A stretch of 64,000 bases of DNA from Oscillospiraceae bacterium (GCA_015063885.1 SVTH01000005.1:62001-126000); one strand, 5' to 3'. Counted from the first letter of the stretch, positions 51,641 through 61,857 are shown. Numbers and translations: made by a program. The notes: generated by a model from the sequence alone, not told the origin.

Positions 51641-52912
51641 TTAGCAGCTGAGCATGATCTTCAAGATCTCTTTGTCCGTTTCCTTCATGCCGTCCCGTGC
51701 CAGGGTGGAAACGTTCTCAATAGTCCGTTCCACGCCCTTGGTGACGATGCCGTCCCCGCTGAAGAACTGGCGGCCGTTTTGGTACATATACATGCCCAAC
51801 AGCCCCGCCTCCACGGAGGAGGCGATCTTAGCGGCACAGCTTGCTTTTGCACCGTCGCACACCACGCCGGAGTTGATGGCGATGGCGTTCACCACGGTAT
51901 GGGCGACGGCGGTGAAATCCCCGCCGCGGAGGTAAGCCACCCCCGCACCCGCTCCGCATCCTGCGGAAATGGCACCGCAATAAGCGGAAAGACAGCCGAT
52001 CCCCGTCTTCAAATGAATGGTCACCAGGTTGGAGACCAAAAGCGCCCTGTACAGCTTCTCCTGGGGGACCTTCAATTCCTTTGCGTACACGATCACGGGC
52101 AGGGAAGCGGTGAGTCCCTGGTTGCCGCTGCCGGAATTGATCACCACGGGAAGCTCACAGCCGCTCATACGGGCGTCGGAGCCTGCGGCGGCCCAGGCCT
52201 TTGCACGGGTGTGGACGTTGTCCCCGTAGGTGTCCAGAAGCACCTTCCCCACGGCGGCGCCGTACTTCCCCGTCAACCCCTCCATGGCGATGGCGGTGTT
52301 GCAGGCGATCTGGCGGGACAGAATGGGGGTGACCTCCTCCAGATCCGTCTCGTCAGCAAAGCGCACGATGCCCTCCACGGTCATAAAGCTTCTGTCCGTC
52401 TGCTCCGCCTCGGCGAAGACCTCCTCCTGGGCAAACAGCTCCTCCCCGTCCTTTTCGATGCGGGAGACCTTGGTGTGTCCGTCGGTGATCTCCACCCGCA
52501 CGGTGTGTCCGCCCCCTTTGGCGGTGATGATGATCTCAAATAGCCTGCCGGAGCGGGATTGCTCCACGATGATGGCGTCCTTTTCCAGATAGGCGGCGAT
52601 GTCCGCCACCTGATCGTCCGTCACACGGGAGAGCACCTCTAAATGGCGGGATTCGTCCCCTGCCACAAAGCCTGCGGCAACGGCGGCGGCAATCCCCCGC
52701 AGTCCTCCCGTATGGGGCACGATGACGCTCTTCACGTTCTTGATGATATTTCCGCTGACGGTGACCTCCCCGCGGTCGGGCAGACAGCCCAGGGTATAGC
52801 GCGCCACCGCGGCGGCGTAAGCCAGGGAGATGGGCTCGGTGCACCCCATGGCGGGGACAAGCTCCTCTCTCAGGATGGCGATGTATTTCTGATGATCGGT
52901 GAGACGCTCCAT
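51641..52912 (-). CDS. L-cysteine desulfidase / UPF0597 family (CyuA-like)
   Basis: Related to the iron-sulfur-dependent L-serine dehydratase alpha chain. Members called CyuA break L-cysteine into pyruvate, sulfide and ammonia. 423 aa. The family hallmark MGCTEPISLAYAAAVA lies near residue 24, with later conserved cysteines in SGCELPVVINSGSGNQG and CGAISAGCGAGAGVAY that probably hold the 4Fe-4S cluster. GGGAG precedes the ATG at 52912, which gives a normal N-terminus. It appears monocistronic between its own terminator and the one after carD. Confidence 0.9.
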   Translation of the reverse strand: MERLTDHQKYIAILREELVPAMGCTEPISLAYAAAVARYTLGCLPDRGEVTVSGNIIKNVKSVIVPHTGGLRGIAAAVAAGFVAGDESRHLEVLSRVTDDQVADIAAYLEKDAIIVEQSRSGRLFEIIITAKGGGHTVRVEITDGHTKVSRIEKDGEELFAQEEVFAEAEQTDRSFMTVEGIVRFADETDLEEVTPILSRQIACNTAIAMEGLTGKYGAAVGKVLLDTYGDNVHTRAKAWAAAGSDARMSGCELPVVINSGSGNQGLTASLPVIVYAKELKVPQEKLYRALLVSNLVTIHLKTGIGCLSAYCGAISAGCGAGAGVAYLRGGDFTAVAHTVVNAIAINSGVVCDGAKASCAAKIASSVEAGLLGMYMYQNGRQFFSGDGIVTKGVERTIENVSTLARDGMKETDKEILKIMLSC

Positions 52913-52972
52913 GAAAAAACTCCCATAGGAATGTGATACCACAGTATACCATAAAAAATCAAAAAATGCAAC

Positions 52973-53025
52973 AAAAAAAGATCAAGACCGTCTCGAAAAG
53001 GGGGAGAAACGAGACGGTCCTGATC
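52973..53025 (-). terminator. Terminator of carD
   Basis: Very strong 16-bp stem (52980-52995 with 53010-53025, one mismatch) containing GACCGTCTCG/CGAGACGGTC, followed on the minus strand by a run of seven T. Confidence 0.92.
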
Positions 53026-53082
53026 TGAAAGGGGAAAATGAAATGAAAAGAAGATGTAGGCGTATTGAATTGAAAAGGGACT

Positions 53083-53574
53083 TCAGCCCTTGATCCCCAG
53101 CCGCACCAGAATCTGGGCGGGGGTGCATCCCAGCACGGCGGAGAACTCCTTGGAGATCTCGTCCGTCACCGCCAGGGAGAAGCGCTCGTCCATGGAGCCC
53201 GGCTTCTTCCCGCTTTTCTTTGCGGTCTCGATCTTTTTCTGCAGGGATTTGTAAAGGCAAAGCATCTCTCGGGGATCGTGCCCCGCCAGAATGCTGCGGT
53301 ACTGATCCGCCATGGCCTTGGAATTGGTGCCTCCGAAGGTGCGGATCTCAATGGAAGGATACTCCGCGATGACGGCTTCCGCCTCCTCGGGAGTCAGCAA
53401 CGCCCGCATGAACACCGTACTGCTCACGGGAACGTAGGAGGTCAGCCCGGAATCCAAACGGATCACGTACACGGGTACAGGCTCCTCCGACAAGGCGGAT
53501 TCCCGCATGACGATCTCCTCAATGCGGCAAACGCCGTTCCCCCCGTATATGATCTGCTGGCCTTGCTGAAACAT
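53083..53574 (-). CDS. CarD/CdnL-family transcription factor
   Basis: 163 aa. The N-terminal RNA-polymerase-interacting domain starts FQQGQQIIYGGNGVCRIEEI and includes VPVYVIRLDSGLTSYVPV. A helical C-terminal domain follows (SKAMADQYRSILAGHDPREMLCLYKSLQKK). These proteins bind the polymerase beta subunit and stabilise open promoter complexes. A ribosome site (GCGAGGT) lies five bases before the ATG at 53574; the frame upstream is open but has no better start. Monocistronic. Confidence 0.9.
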   Translation of the reverse strand: MFQQGQQIIYGGNGVCRIEEIVMRESALSEEPVPVYVIRLDSGLTSYVPVSSTVFMRALLTPEEAEAVIAEYPSIEIRTFGGTNSKAMADQYRSILAGHDPREMLCLYKSLQKKIETAKKSGKKPGSMDERFSLAVTDEISKEFSAVLGCTPAQILVRLGIKG

Positions 53575-53747
53575 TTTTACCTCGCCTTCTCGGGCTCCGA
53601 AATACTTCGGACACAATTTGTTTACAGAACGTCCTATAATAATCTGTAAAAACTTTACAAATGTATTGTACCATTTTTCTGCACAAATGTCAAGTTCTTT
53701 TACAAAAAAACAGGAAAAATCCTTGTATTACTACGTTTTCTCCGCCC

Positions 53748-53776
53748 TTGACAACCCCGTGTCTTCATAGTATAAT
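53748..53776 (+). promoter_or_regulatory. Promoter of the SecB-like gene
   Basis: TTGACA (53748-53753), 17-base spacer, TATAAT (53771-53776): full consensus. Confidence 0.88.
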
Positions 53777-53808
53777 GGAGAAAATACCGACAAGGAGCGT
53801 TCATCAGT

Positions 53809-54204
53809 ATGAGCACGTTGCATTTTTTGGGTGCGTCCATCGACGACTTCACCTTTCAGAAAAACATCCGCAAGGATACGGAGATGCGGTTGGAGGCCAC
53901 GGTGAAATTCGCCGTGCGGTATAACGGGGAGACCAAGCAGTTTGCGGGGGACGCCACCGTCACCGTCCAGGACGCAGGCCACGAAGGGCTGTTCCGCTTG
54001 AAGTTCCACCACGTGGGGGTCTTCGCCTGCGAGGGCTTCGACCACAACGACGAAAACGAAAAGCGCCGTCTCCATATGGAGGCCGCAGGGATGCTCCAGC
54101 CCCTTTGGAACCAGACCATCACCCTGTTCTCCGCCATGGTGGGGATCCCCCCCGTAAAGCTGCCGCCCTACCGTGTGGCCGACCCCAACATCCGCACCTC
54201 TTGA
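53809..54204 (+). CDS. SecB-like chaperone family protein
   Basis: 131 aa. Layout and C-terminal half resemble SecB: an N-terminal beta region (LHFLGASIDDFTFQKNI), DATVTVQDAGHEGLFRLKFHHVGVF, and the final helices with LWNQTITLFSAMVGIPPVKLPPYRV, where classic SecB has its PP-LP motif. SecB keeps preproteins unfolded for SecA or serves as a chaperone in toxin-antitoxin systems; no toxin genes are adjacent. The assignment is by general pattern and moderately sure. AAGGAG lies 11 bases before the ATG, and a full-consensus promoter is upstream. Confidence 0.55.
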   Translation: MSTLHFLGASIDDFTFQKNIRKDTEMRLEATVKFAVRYNGETKQFAGDATVTVQDAGHEGLFRLKFHHVGVFACEGFDHNDENEKRRLHMEAAGMLQPLWNQTITLFSAMVGIPPVKLPPYRVADPNIRTS

Positions 54205-54233
54205 AATATTTTTAAAAAATCGTAGGAAACCTA

Positions 54234-54262
54234 TTGACAATCATGTGATTGTGTGGTATACT
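54234..54262 (+). promoter_or_regulatory. Promoter of the flavoprotein gene with internal palindrome
   Basis: TTGACA (54234-54239), 17-base spacer, TATACT (54257-54262). The palindrome ACAATCATGTGATTGT (54237-54252; arms exact) lies between the boxes, where a repressor would block the polymerase. Confidence 0.85.
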
Positions 54263-54289
54263 GTGTTCGTCAGGTAAAGGAAGAACGAT

Positions 54290-55516
54290 ATGGAGCCTAT
54301 TCGCATTGCCGTCCTGGGAGGCGGCCCCGCAGGGCTGTTCGCCGCCATTTCCGCGGCAGAATACGGCGGGGAAGTCACCCTATTGGAGCAAAACCCCTTC
54401 TGCGGGAAGAAATTGAATATCACCGGCAAGGGGAGATGCAACGTCACCAACCTTTGCGACCTGGATACCTTCCTCCAAAACGTCCCGGTGAACCCCAGGT
54501 TTTTGTACCGTGCCCTTTCGGAGTTCCTGCCGGAGGACGCCGTGTCCTTCTTCGAGTCCCACGGGGTGCCCACCAAGGTGGAGCGGGGGAGACGGGTGTT
54601 CCCTATCAGCGACAAGGCCAGGGACGTGACGGATTGCCTGGTGAGAACCGCCAAGGAAGCGGGGGTGCACATCCAAAGGGCCGCCGTGAAGGAGCTGATC
54701 CTGGAAGAGGGCGCCGTGAAAGGCATCGTCACCGAACAGGGCAAGAGACGGCTGTTTGACAGAGTCATCGTCGCCACCGGGGGTGCTTCCTACCCCTTAA
54801 CAGGCTCTACGGGAGACGGCTACCGCTTCGCCAAGCAGGCGGGGCATACGGTCATCCAGCCCAAGCCTTCCTTGGTGCCCTTGGTGTCTTCAGATGCCTT
54901 TTGCAAGAAATGCATGGGACTTTCCCTGAAGAACGTGGGGATCTCCTTCGTAAAGAACGGCAAGACCCTGTATACCGAGCAGGGAGAGATGATGCTCACC
55001 CACTTCGGCGTCACGGGGCCTGTGATCCTGTCCGCCTCGGCACACCTGGGGCATCAGTACCCGGTGGACTTGCATCTGGACATGAAGCCCGCCCTGGATC
55101 ACAAAACCCTGGAAAACCGTCTGCTGCGGGAGTTCGGTGCGGCCACCAATAAGGATTTGCAGAACTGCATGGGAGCCCTGCTCCCCTCCTCCATGATCCC
55201 TCACTTCCTGGCAAAAGCGGGCATCGACGGCACCCAAAAGGTCCATTCCGTCACCAAAGAGACCCGTAAAAAGCTTTGCGACGCCTTGAAGGACATGATC
55301 ATCCCCATCACAGGCACCCGCCCTCTTGCGGAAGCCATCGTCACCAGCGGCGGGGTGAAGGTCACCGAGGTGGACCCCCGTTCCATGGAATCCAAGCTGA
55401 TCTCCGGGCTGTTCTTCGCCGGGGAGGTGCTGGACGTGGACGCCTACACCGGCGGGTATAACCTGCAGATCGCCTACGCCACGGGAAGACTGGCGGGAGT
55501 GAGTGCAGTCACCTAA
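54290..55516 (+). CDS. BaiN/RdsA-family NAD(P)/FAD-dependent oxidoreductase
   Basis: Flavoprotein of the HI0933 family, 408 aa, cytoplasmic. The dinucleotide-binding motif AVLGGGPAGLFAAISAAEYGG opens the protein, followed by the diagnostic GKKLNITGKGRCNVTN. VIVATGGASYPLTGSTGDGY lies near residue 165, and LFFAGEVLDVDAYTGGYNLQ near the C-terminus. BaiN from bile-acid-metabolising Clostridia belongs here, but most members have no proven reaction. AAGGAAG precedes the ATG. It has its own promoter with an operator-like palindrome. Confidence 0.92.
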   Translation: MEPIRIAVLGGGPAGLFAAISAAEYGGEVTLLEQNPFCGKKLNITGKGRCNVTNLCDLDTFLQNVPVNPRFLYRALSEFLPEDAVSFFESHGVPTKVERGRRVFPISDKARDVTDCLVRTAKEAGVHIQRAAVKELILEEGAVKGIVTEQGKRRLFDRVIVATGGASYPLTGSTGDGYRFAKQAGHTVIQPKPSLVPLVSSDAFCKKCMGLSLKNVGISFVKNGKTLYTEQGEMMLTHFGVTGPVILSASAHLGHQYPVDLHLDMKPALDHKTLENRLLREFGAATNKDLQNCMGALLPSSMIPHFLAKAGIDGTQKVHSVTKETRKKLCDALKDMIIPITGTRPLAEAIVTSGGVKVTEVDPRSMESKLISGLFFAGEVLDVDAYTGGYNLQIAYATGRLAGVSAVT

Positions 55517-55564
55517 AAAATAAAACAAATTACATACACACCCACAAGAAAGGAAACAAAAACT

Positions 55565-56584
55565 ATGGTATTATTCGCACTTGGCTTGGTGGCAATCGTC
55601 GCCCTGTTCATTTTCTTCGGCTTCTCTATGGAGAAGTATTCCGAGTTCGGCAAGGTGAAGCAGAAGCCCGTATGGAAGGTGAACCCCAAGCAGTTCATCG
55701 CTTTGGCAGGTCTGATCATCGTAGGTCTCTCCTGCGTCACCTCCGTGCCCACCGGTCACACCGGCATCGTCACCACCTTCGGTAAGGTAGAGGACTACAC
55801 CTTCGAGGCAGGCGTTCACGTGAAAATGCCCTGGCAGGACGTTGTCAAGATGGACAACCGTAACCAGAAGGGCTCCCTCACCATGACCTGCTTCTCCAGC
55901 GATATCCAGGAGGTCAGCGTGGTCTACTCCATCAACTATCAGATCCAGAAGACCAACGCCCAGGAGATCTACCGCTCCATCGGTACCTCCTACTACGAAA
56001 CCGTTATGATCCCCCGTATCCAGGAGGCTGTGAAGAGCGTGGTGGCTCAGTACACCGCCGACGAGCTGGTGGAAAGCCGCAACGAGCTTTCCGTTAAGAT
56101 CTTGGACATTCTGGTGAAGGATCTGGAGACCTACAACATCGAGGTTCTTTCCACCGCCGTGGAGGACATGGACTTCACCGACGCCTTCACCGCCGCCGTT
56201 GAGGCAAAGCAGGTTGCCGCACAGAACAAGCTCCAGGCTGAGATCGCTCAGCAGCAGGCCATCATGGAGGCAGAAGCCGCCGCAGAACGTAAGGTCATCG
56301 AGGCCCAGGCAAAGGCAGAGACCGACAAGATCAACGCCGAGGCCGAGGCCGAGGTAAAGAAGATCGAGGCAGACGCCGCGGAATACGTGGGCGAAAAGGA
56401 AGCCGAGGTCAACAAAATGCTGGCAGAATCCCTCACCCCCGAGCTGTTGGAGTTCTACCTGCTGGAGGCATGGGACGGCAAGCTTCCCGAAACCTTCGTA
56501 GGTGAAAACGGTAACGTCATGTCCATCCTGGACCTGGCAGAGCTGTTGAAGCAGCAACAGGAAAACACCCAGCCCCAGGAGTAA
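55565..56584 (+). CDS. SPFH/Band 7 (prohibitin-like) membrane protein
   Basis: 339 aa. Two N-terminal hydrophobic segments (about residues 3-20 and 44-60) anchor it, followed by the SPFH domain (about 60-230: VPTGHTGIVTTFGKVEDYTFEAGVHVKMPWQ). A long Ala/Glu-rich coiled coil (about 215-290: AEIAQQQAIMEAEAAAERK) and a short polar C-terminus complete it. Such proteins form large rings and organise membrane microdomains or modulate proteases; the specific partner is unknown. AAAGGA lies upstream of the ATG, and it ends at its own terminator. Confidence 0.9.
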   Translation: MVLFALGLVAIVALFIFFGFSMEKYSEFGKVKQKPVWKVNPKQFIALAGLIIVGLSCVTSVPTGHTGIVTTFGKVEDYTFEAGVHVKMPWQDVVKMDNRNQKGSLTMTCFSSDIQEVSVVYSINYQIQKTNAQEIYRSIGTSYYETVMIPRIQEAVKSVVAQYTADELVESRNELSVKILDILVKDLETYNIEVLSTAVEDMDFTDAFTAAVEAKQVAAQNKLQAEIAQQQAIMEAEAAAERKVIEAQAKAETDKINAEAEAEVKKIEADAAEYVGEKEAEVNKMLAESLTPELLEFYLLEAWDGKLPETFVGENGNVMSILDLAELLKQQQENTQPQE

Positions 56585-56600
56585 ATACGGCAAAAGCAAA

Positions 56601-56634
56601 GGAGACTTCCTAACAAAGGAGGTCTCCTCTTTTT
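56601..56634 (+). terminator. Terminator of the SPFH gene
   Basis: GGAGACTTCC/GGAGGTCTCC stem (one G-T pair) followed by TCTTTTT. Confidence 0.88.
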
Positions 56635-56768
56635 GTGATGGTAAGGGAAGGTTGCGTGTGACAACGCGGTGGAAAAACGGCAAAGCCGTTTTTTTCTGAG
56701 CGCCTGCTGAAGCCTGGGGCAAGAACGGCAAAAACGCTTCGTATAGCACAACCGCTACCACTTGTATT

Positions 56769-57137
56769 GTCACTCTGAGCGAGTGCGGGATAAAGCCGCC
56801 GCGGCGATGCACAATGAAACAACCCGCACGAGTCGAACTTCCGCGCATGGCGTGAGCCTAAGCGGAAGTCAAAAAATGCCAAGCATTTTTTGAGGGTATG
56901 GTTACTCCTTAGCACTACCGTCTTTCCCGTTCCGTCAGTTACTTAAAACAGTTCTTGCGTTACAGAAAGGATACATCTAATTCCCTACCATATCCCTGCG
57001 GGGCGCTCCGCACCCCTTGGTTTTGCTCCGAACGGCACTAACGTGCCTTGCTTTCTCCGCAAAACTTCGACTCCGCCGCGGGACAGCCTTTTCTTTCCTG
57101 TCCTTACACCCTTCTCCGCGGCTCCGCTCAGAATGAC
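56769..57137 (+). repeat. Repeat element A7
   Basis: Complete family A copy with ends GTCACTCTGAGC and GCTCAGAATGAC. It has the GAGTGCGGGATA left-arm variant and the ACTTCCGC/GCGGAAGT hairpin. Confidence 0.87.
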
Positions 57138-57195
57138 AGTCCAAGGGAAAGAACGGCAAAAACGCTACGCATATCGCAAACTTTATCCTTTTATT

Positions 57196-57565
57196 GTCAC
57201 CCTGAGCAAGGCAGGGAGCACAGTGCTTTCCATAGGAGCACACGGCAAAATCCCTGCCGCGTCGAACTCTTATGAGTGGCGTGAGCCCGAATAAGAGTCA
57301 AAAAATGCCAAGCATTTTTTGAGGGTATGGTTACACATTTGCACTACCGCTTTTCCCGTTCCGTCAGTTACTTAAAACAGTTCTTGCGTTACAGAAGGGT
57401 ACATCTAATTCCCGACCATATCCCTGCGGGGCGCAAAGCACCCCTTGGTTTTGCTCCGAACGGCACTAACGTGCCTTGCTTTCTCCGCAAAACTTCGACT
57501 CCGCCGCGGGAGAGCCTTCGTTTTCCTATCCTTACACCCTTCTCCGCGGCTCCGCTCAGAATGAC
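57196..57565 (+). repeat. Repeat element A8
   Basis: Complete family A copy, ends GTCACCCTGAGC and GCTCAGAATGAC. First hairpin of the ACTCTTAT/ATAAGAGT type although its neighbours A7 and A9 have the other type. The gap 56585-57797 holds only A7-A9. Confidence 0.87.
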
Positions 57566-57624
57566 AGTCCAAGGGAAAGAACGGCAAAAACGCTACGCAT
57601 AGCACAACCGCTACCCCTTGTATT

Positions 57625-57797
57625 GTCACCCTGAGCAAGGCAGGGAGCACGGTGCTTTCCATAGGAGCACATGGTAAAACCCCTGCCGCGTCGAACTTCC
57701 GCGCATGGCGTGAGCCTAAGCGGAAGGCAAAAAATGCCAAGCATTTTTTGAGGGTATGGCTACATATTCGCACTACCGCTTTTTCCCGTTCCGCCGG
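57625..57797 (+). repeat. Repeat element A9, left half only
   Basis: Left arm of family A. The match runs to GGTTACT, whose TTA is the stop codon (TAA) of the minus-strand sialate esterase gene at 57798, so the half-element abuts the gene exactly. Confidence 0.83.
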
Positions 57798-58793
57798 TTA
57801 CTCCAAAAACACCTTCGCAATTCTCTCTGCCAGCAAGTGCTTGGTGGGGGGATGGATCTGATCGGTTTCGCAAATATCCGCCGAAAGGACGGTGGTCACG
57901 TAAGGAATCACCTCTCCCGCCTTGACCTGAGCCTCCTGAACAGCCCTCCAGCCCCCGTCGCTTCTGGGCAGGAAGTCCGCAATGCACACCACCGCCACGG
58001 GAAGGCGGGGCTGACGGAAGTCCTTCCGCATGGTTTCGATCAGCAATTCCAGCTCTTTGACGTAAACCTTCCCCTCTTCCTCCGAGGTATCGCTTTCTCC
58101 CTGGTACCACACCACGCCGGTGAGGGGAAAGGGAGCCGCTTGGGACAGGGCAAACTCATACAAAGTGCCTTCCTGCTTCCACAAGGCAAACTCATGGTAA
58201 AAATGATCCCCGTGCAAGACCTCCGGGGGCAGGGCGATGCCGTGCTCCGCCAAAAGTCCCTTGGGGAGCCAGCTTTCGATCACGGAAGCTCCCTGGTAGC
58301 AGGTGATGATCCCCACGGCGATCTGCTTTCTTTGGGAGATCAGATCCCCCGCCAGGTACCCCAGGGCGGTCCAATCCCCCACGGTGTCCGCCTCCGCCGT
58401 CACCCAGCCGTCTGTGGGGGTAAAGCGGTCGCTTTTTTCCAGCCGTTCCGTGGAAAACATCCGCAAAAGACGGTTTTCACGGTACAGCTCCTTGGGGGAG
58501 TTGGATTCCTTCAGCTTGAACTGCATATTGGATTGCCCCGCCATCAGGTAGACCTCCCCCACGTAAACGTCTTCCAAGACCGCTTCTCCCCCGGGGAATT
58601 TCATAGTCAACACGTAGGGCCCGCCGTAGGCCATAGGGGGGAACTCTGCCTCCCAAACGCCTTCTTTTGCGGTTACGGTGCGGGTCTCCCCCGCAAAGCT
58701 GACCTCCGCCGTCCCCTCTCCCGTGCCGTAAACACGGATGGGCTGTCCCGCGGCAAATACCATGCGGGAGGTAAAAATGGGGTTTGCTTGCAT
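57798..58793 (-). CDS. Sialate O-acetylesterase-like SGNH hydrolase
   Basis: 331 aa, no signal peptide. Esterase that probably removes O-acetyl groups from sialic acid or other glycans. An N-terminal jelly-roll-like part (about residues 1-78) is followed by the SGNH core with block I YLMAGQSNMQF (catalytic Ser near 87), VVWYQGESD near 230 and the C-terminal DQIHPPTKHLLAERI with the catalytic Asp-His. AGGAGG precedes the ATG. The stop codon coincides with the end of half-element A9. Confidence 0.87.
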   Translation of the reverse strand: MQANPIFTSRMVFAAGQPIRVYGTGEGTAEVSFAGETRTVTAKEGVWEAEFPPMAYGGPYVLTMKFPGGEAVLEDVYVGEVYLMAGQSNMQFKLKESNSPKELYRENRLLRMFSTERLEKSDRFTPTDGWVTAEADTVGDWTALGYLAGDLISQRKQIAVGIITCYQGASVIESWLPKGLLAEHGIALPPEVLHGDHFYHEFALWKQEGTLYEFALSQAAPFPLTGVVWYQGESDTSEEEGKVYVKELELLIETMRKDFRQPRLPVAVVCIADFLPRSDGGWRAVQEAQVKAGEVIPYVTTVLSADICETDQIHPPTKHLLAERIAKVFLE

Positions 58794-58884
58794 AAAGGCT
58801 CCTCCTGTTCATCTCTTTCCTTCAGTGTAACACAAACAAAGGAAAAAAACAATCGTCCACCCTCCGAAAAGGGAAACTTTTCGG

Positions 58885-58917
58885 CAAAAAAGACCGCTCG
58901 TGACGAACGGTCTTTTT
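58885..58917. terminator. Terminator of the gyrA transcript
   Basis: AAAAAAGACCG pairs with CGGTCTTTTT; functional in the minus direction after the small membrane protein gene. Confidence 0.88.
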
Positions 58918-58926
58918 CTCTGCTTC

Positions 58927-59262
58927 TTACAGATGATACTTGTTCTCCAGGTCCTCCAATTTGACCTTCAGGTCGTGGAGCTCCTTCTTTTTCTTCAAAG
59001 CCACACGGGAGACCACAGCCGCCAGGGCAACGGAGGCGAAGAAAGCAACCACGAACAGCAGAATTCTCACCACTCTGTCGCCGCCCTCGATCTGGGTCCA
59101 CACGGAGAACATATAGATGAACGCCCCGATGATCACGCCGCCGCAAAGCATATACAGAATGTCGGACAGCATCTTCACCAGATTGTACTTCTTCTCCACC
59201 TTCAACGCCTGCTCACGGAGAACCAGGTATTGGTCTTTTGCTTTTTCTCTTTCGGATGCCAT
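58927..59262 (-). CDS. Small membrane protein after gyrA
   Basis: 111 aa, not recognised. The charged helical N-terminus (about residues 1-30) and C-terminus (about 88-111, KKKKELHDLKVKLEDLENKY) look like coiled coils around two transmembrane segments (about 32-52 and 65-86). AGGAG lies eight bases before the ATG. It follows gyrA by five bases and must be cotranscribed with it. Topology suggests both ends face the cytoplasm. No function can be proposed from sequence. Confidence 0.75.
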   Translation of the reverse strand: MASEREKAKDQYLVLREQALKVEKKYNLVKMLSDILYMLCGGVIIGAFIYMFSVWTQIEGGDRVVRILLFVVAFFASVALAAVVSRVALKKKKELHDLKVKLEDLENKYHL

Positions 59263-59267
59263 AACAC

Positions 59268-61781
59268 TTACTCCTCAATCATGTTTTCTGTAGTTTCTTC
59301 GGAAGCCCCTTCCTCGGGGATCTCGGCCTTGGCCGCAACGTCAAAGCTGATCAGCTTTGCGTCCTCCGCCAAACGCATGACGATAACGCCGGAGGTGGGT
59401 CTGCCGTAAACGGGAACCTCGGATGCCGCCGTACGGACGATCATACCGCCGTCGGTGATCATCATCAGGTCGTCCTCCTCCTTCACCAAGGCAATGCCGG
59501 TGAGCAGGCCCGTCTTCTCGTTGAGAACGTGGCCGCGGACGCCCATACCGTAACGCTTCTGCACGGGGAAGGATGCGATCTCACTGCGCTTGCCGTAGCC
59601 GCCCTCGGTGAGGGTCATCACCTTGCATTCTTCGTTGTCAGCCCCTTCGGGAATGACGCAGGCACCTACCAGGTAGTCTCCCTCGCGAAGCTCCATGGCG
59701 CCTACGCCCCGGGCCTGTCTGCCCATACATCTGGCGTCGGTCTCCGCAAAACGGATGGTAGCGCCGTTGTGAGAGGCGCAGAGGATGTGATCCTTGCCGC
59801 CGGTCTTATGGACAGCCAACAGCAGGTCGTCCTCGTCCAGGTTGATGGCGAACAGACCGCTCTGTCTGCGGGATTTGTATTCGATGAGCTGTACCCGCTT
59901 CATCACGCCCTTGCGGGTAATGAACACCAGGTACTCGTTCTCGGTGAATTCCTTAATGGAAAGACCTGCGGTGATCATTTCCCCTTCGGAAAGGTTCAAA
60001 ACGTTCACCAGGTTGGTTCCCTTTGCGGTACGGGAGGCCTCGGGGATCTCAAAACACCGCTTGGTATACATTCTGCCCTTGTTGGAGAACAAAAGCAGCG
60101 TATCGTGGGAGTACGCCACGAACACGTTCTTCACGAAGTCCTCTTCCTTGGTGCCCATGGCGGTGACGCCCTTGCCGCCGCGTCTCTGTGCGGCGTAGGT
60201 AGCGGCGGGAATACGCTTGATATAGCCGTCGTTGGTGACGGTGATGACGCAATCCTGCTTCTCGATCAGATCCTCAATGAGGATCTCGTTCTCCACCTCC
60301 ACGATGTCGGTACGTCTGTCGTCGCCGAAGCGGGCGGAAACGTCCTCCAAGTCCTCCTTGATGATGGCAAACACTCTTGCGGGGTTGGCAAGGATGTCCT
60401 TCAAGTCCTCAATGAGGGCGTACAGGGCGTTCAAGCGGTCCTGGATCTTCTGTCTTTCCAAGCCGGTGAGCTTACCCAGGGTCATCTCCACGATGGCCTG
60501 TGCCTGGATCTCGGAAAGCCCAAAGCGGTTCATCAAGTTCTGCTTGGCGTCGGGAATGCTGGAGGAGTGGCGGATGATGTGCACCACCTCGTCGATGTTG
60601 TCGATGGCGATCATGTAGCCCTCGTAAATGTGGGCTTCCTTCTCCGCCTTGGCCAGCTCAAACCTGGTTCTGCGGACGATCACTTCTTCTCTGTGCTCGA
60701 TATAGAGCTGAAGGATCTGCTTCAGGTTCAGCACCTTGGGCTCGCCCTTCACCAGCGCCAGCATATTCACACCGCAGGTGTCCTCCATCTGGGTGTACTT
60801 GTAAAGGAGATTCAAAACGATCTGGGGGTTGGCATCCTTCTTCACTTCAATGACGATGCGCATACCCTTTCTGCCGGATTCGTTACGGATGTCGGAGATG
60901 CCCTCGATCTTTTTGGTCTTCACCAGATTCACCATGTTCTCCAACAGCAGAGAACGGTTCACCTGGTAGGGAAGCTCGGTGACGATGATGGCGGTCCTGC
61001 CCTTTTTCTCCTCAAAATGAGCCTTGGCACGGACCTTGATATGCCCCTTACCGGTCATATAAGCCTGGTAGATCCCCGCGGTGCCGTAAATGGTACCGTA
61101 GGTGGGGAAGTCGGGTCCCTTCACGAACTGCATCAGCTCGGGAATGGAGCACTCGGGGTTGTCCATGAGATAAGAGCAGGCGTTGCAAACCTCTCTCAGG
61201 TTGTGAGGAGGCACGTTGGTGGCCATACCCACCGCAATACCCACGGAGCCGTTTACCAACAGGTTGGGGAAACGGGCGGGGAGCACGGAAGGCTCCTTGC
61301 GGGTGTTATCGAAGTTGGGATCGAAATCCACCACGTCCTTGTCGATGTCCGCCAACATTTCGTCGGCAATTTTCGCCATTCTCGCCTCGGTATAACGGTA
61401 CGCCGCAGGGGGGTCGCCGTCGATGTTACCGAAGTTCCCGTGACCGTCCACCAAGGGATAACGCAGAGAGAAATCCTGCGCCATACGTACCATGGTGTCG
61501 TATACGGCGGAGTCGCCGTGGGGATGGTAACGGCCCAGCACGTCGCCCACCGTGGTGGCAGACTTGCGGTGAGGCTTGTCGTGGGTCAGATGGTCCTCGT
61601 ACATGGCGTACAAAACACGGCGGTGAACCGGCTTGAAGCCGTCACGAACGTCCGGCAATGCACGGGCAACGATGACCGACATGGCATAGTCGATATACGC
61701 ATTCTTGATCTCGTCCTCAATGCGGATATCCTTGATATGCTGTACCTCGTGGGCACTGTAATCGTATTCTTTTTCAGCCAT
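59268..61781 (-). CDS. gyrA: DNA gyrase subunit A
   Basis: Breaks and rejoins DNA in the gyrase A2B2 complex, which introduces negative supercoils. 837 aa. The N-terminal winged-helix/tower region starts [33 protein letters not shown]; the catalytic Tyr lies in [10 protein letters not shown] near residue 125. The quinolone-resistance region [17 protein letters not shown] keeps the wild-type Ser and Asp. The C-terminal half has the beta-propeller repeats for DNA wrapping and ends in an acidic tail. AAGGAG precedes the ATG. gyrB lies upstream, but a GIY-YIG gene and 700 bp of repeats intervene. Confidence 0.97.
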   Translation of the reverse strand: MAEKEYDYSAHEVQHIKDIRIEDEIKNAYIDYAMSVIVARALPDVRDGFKPVHRRVLYAMYEDHLTHDKPHRKSATTVGDVLGRYHPHGDSAVYDTMVRMAQDFSLRYPLVDGHGNFGNIDGDPPAAYRYTEARMAKIADEMLADIDKDVVDFDPNFDNTRKEPSVLPARFPNLLVNGSVGIAVGMATNVPPHNLREVCNACSYLMDNPECSIPELMQFVKGPDFPTYGTIYGTAGIYQAYMTGKGHIKVRAKAHFEEKKGRTAIIVTELPYQVNRSLLLENMVNLVKTKKIEGISDIRNESGRKGMRIVIEVKKDANPQIVLNLLYKYTQMEDTCGVNMLALVKGEPKVLNLKQILQLYIEHREEVIVRRTRFELAKAEKEAHIYEGYMIAIDNIDEVVHIIRHSSSIPDAKQNLMNRFGLSEIQAQAIVEMTLGKLTGLERQKIQDRLNALYALIEDLKDILANPARVFAIIKEDLEDVSARFGDDRRTDIVEVENEILIEDLIEKQDCVITVTNDGYIKRIPAATYAAQRRGGKGVTAMGTKEEDFVKNVFVAYSHDTLLLFSNKGRMYTKRCFEIPEASRTAKGTNLVNVLNLSEGEMITAGLSIKEFTENEYLVFITRKGVMKRVQLIEYKSRRQSGLFAINLDEDDLLLAVHKTGGKDHILCASHNGATIRFAETDARCMGRQARGVGAMELREGDYLVGACVIPEGADNEECKVMTLTEGGYGKRSEIASFPVQKRYGMGVRGHVLNEKTGLLTGIALVKEEDDLMMITDGGMIVRTAASEVPVYGRPTSGVIVMRLAEDAKLISFDVAAKAEIPEEGASEETTENMIEE

Positions 61782-61857
61782 TGGAATTTCTCCTTGTCTT
61801 TTTCAGATCTATGCTGTAAACCCCGTAAAGGGTGGAATTGCTAATAATAGCACGAAC

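Noticed and set aside
57405..57773. ORFs within the A, B and C elements as small genes
   Set aside because: The same translated strings recur only because the DNA repeats; they lack ribosome sites and break at different places in each copy.
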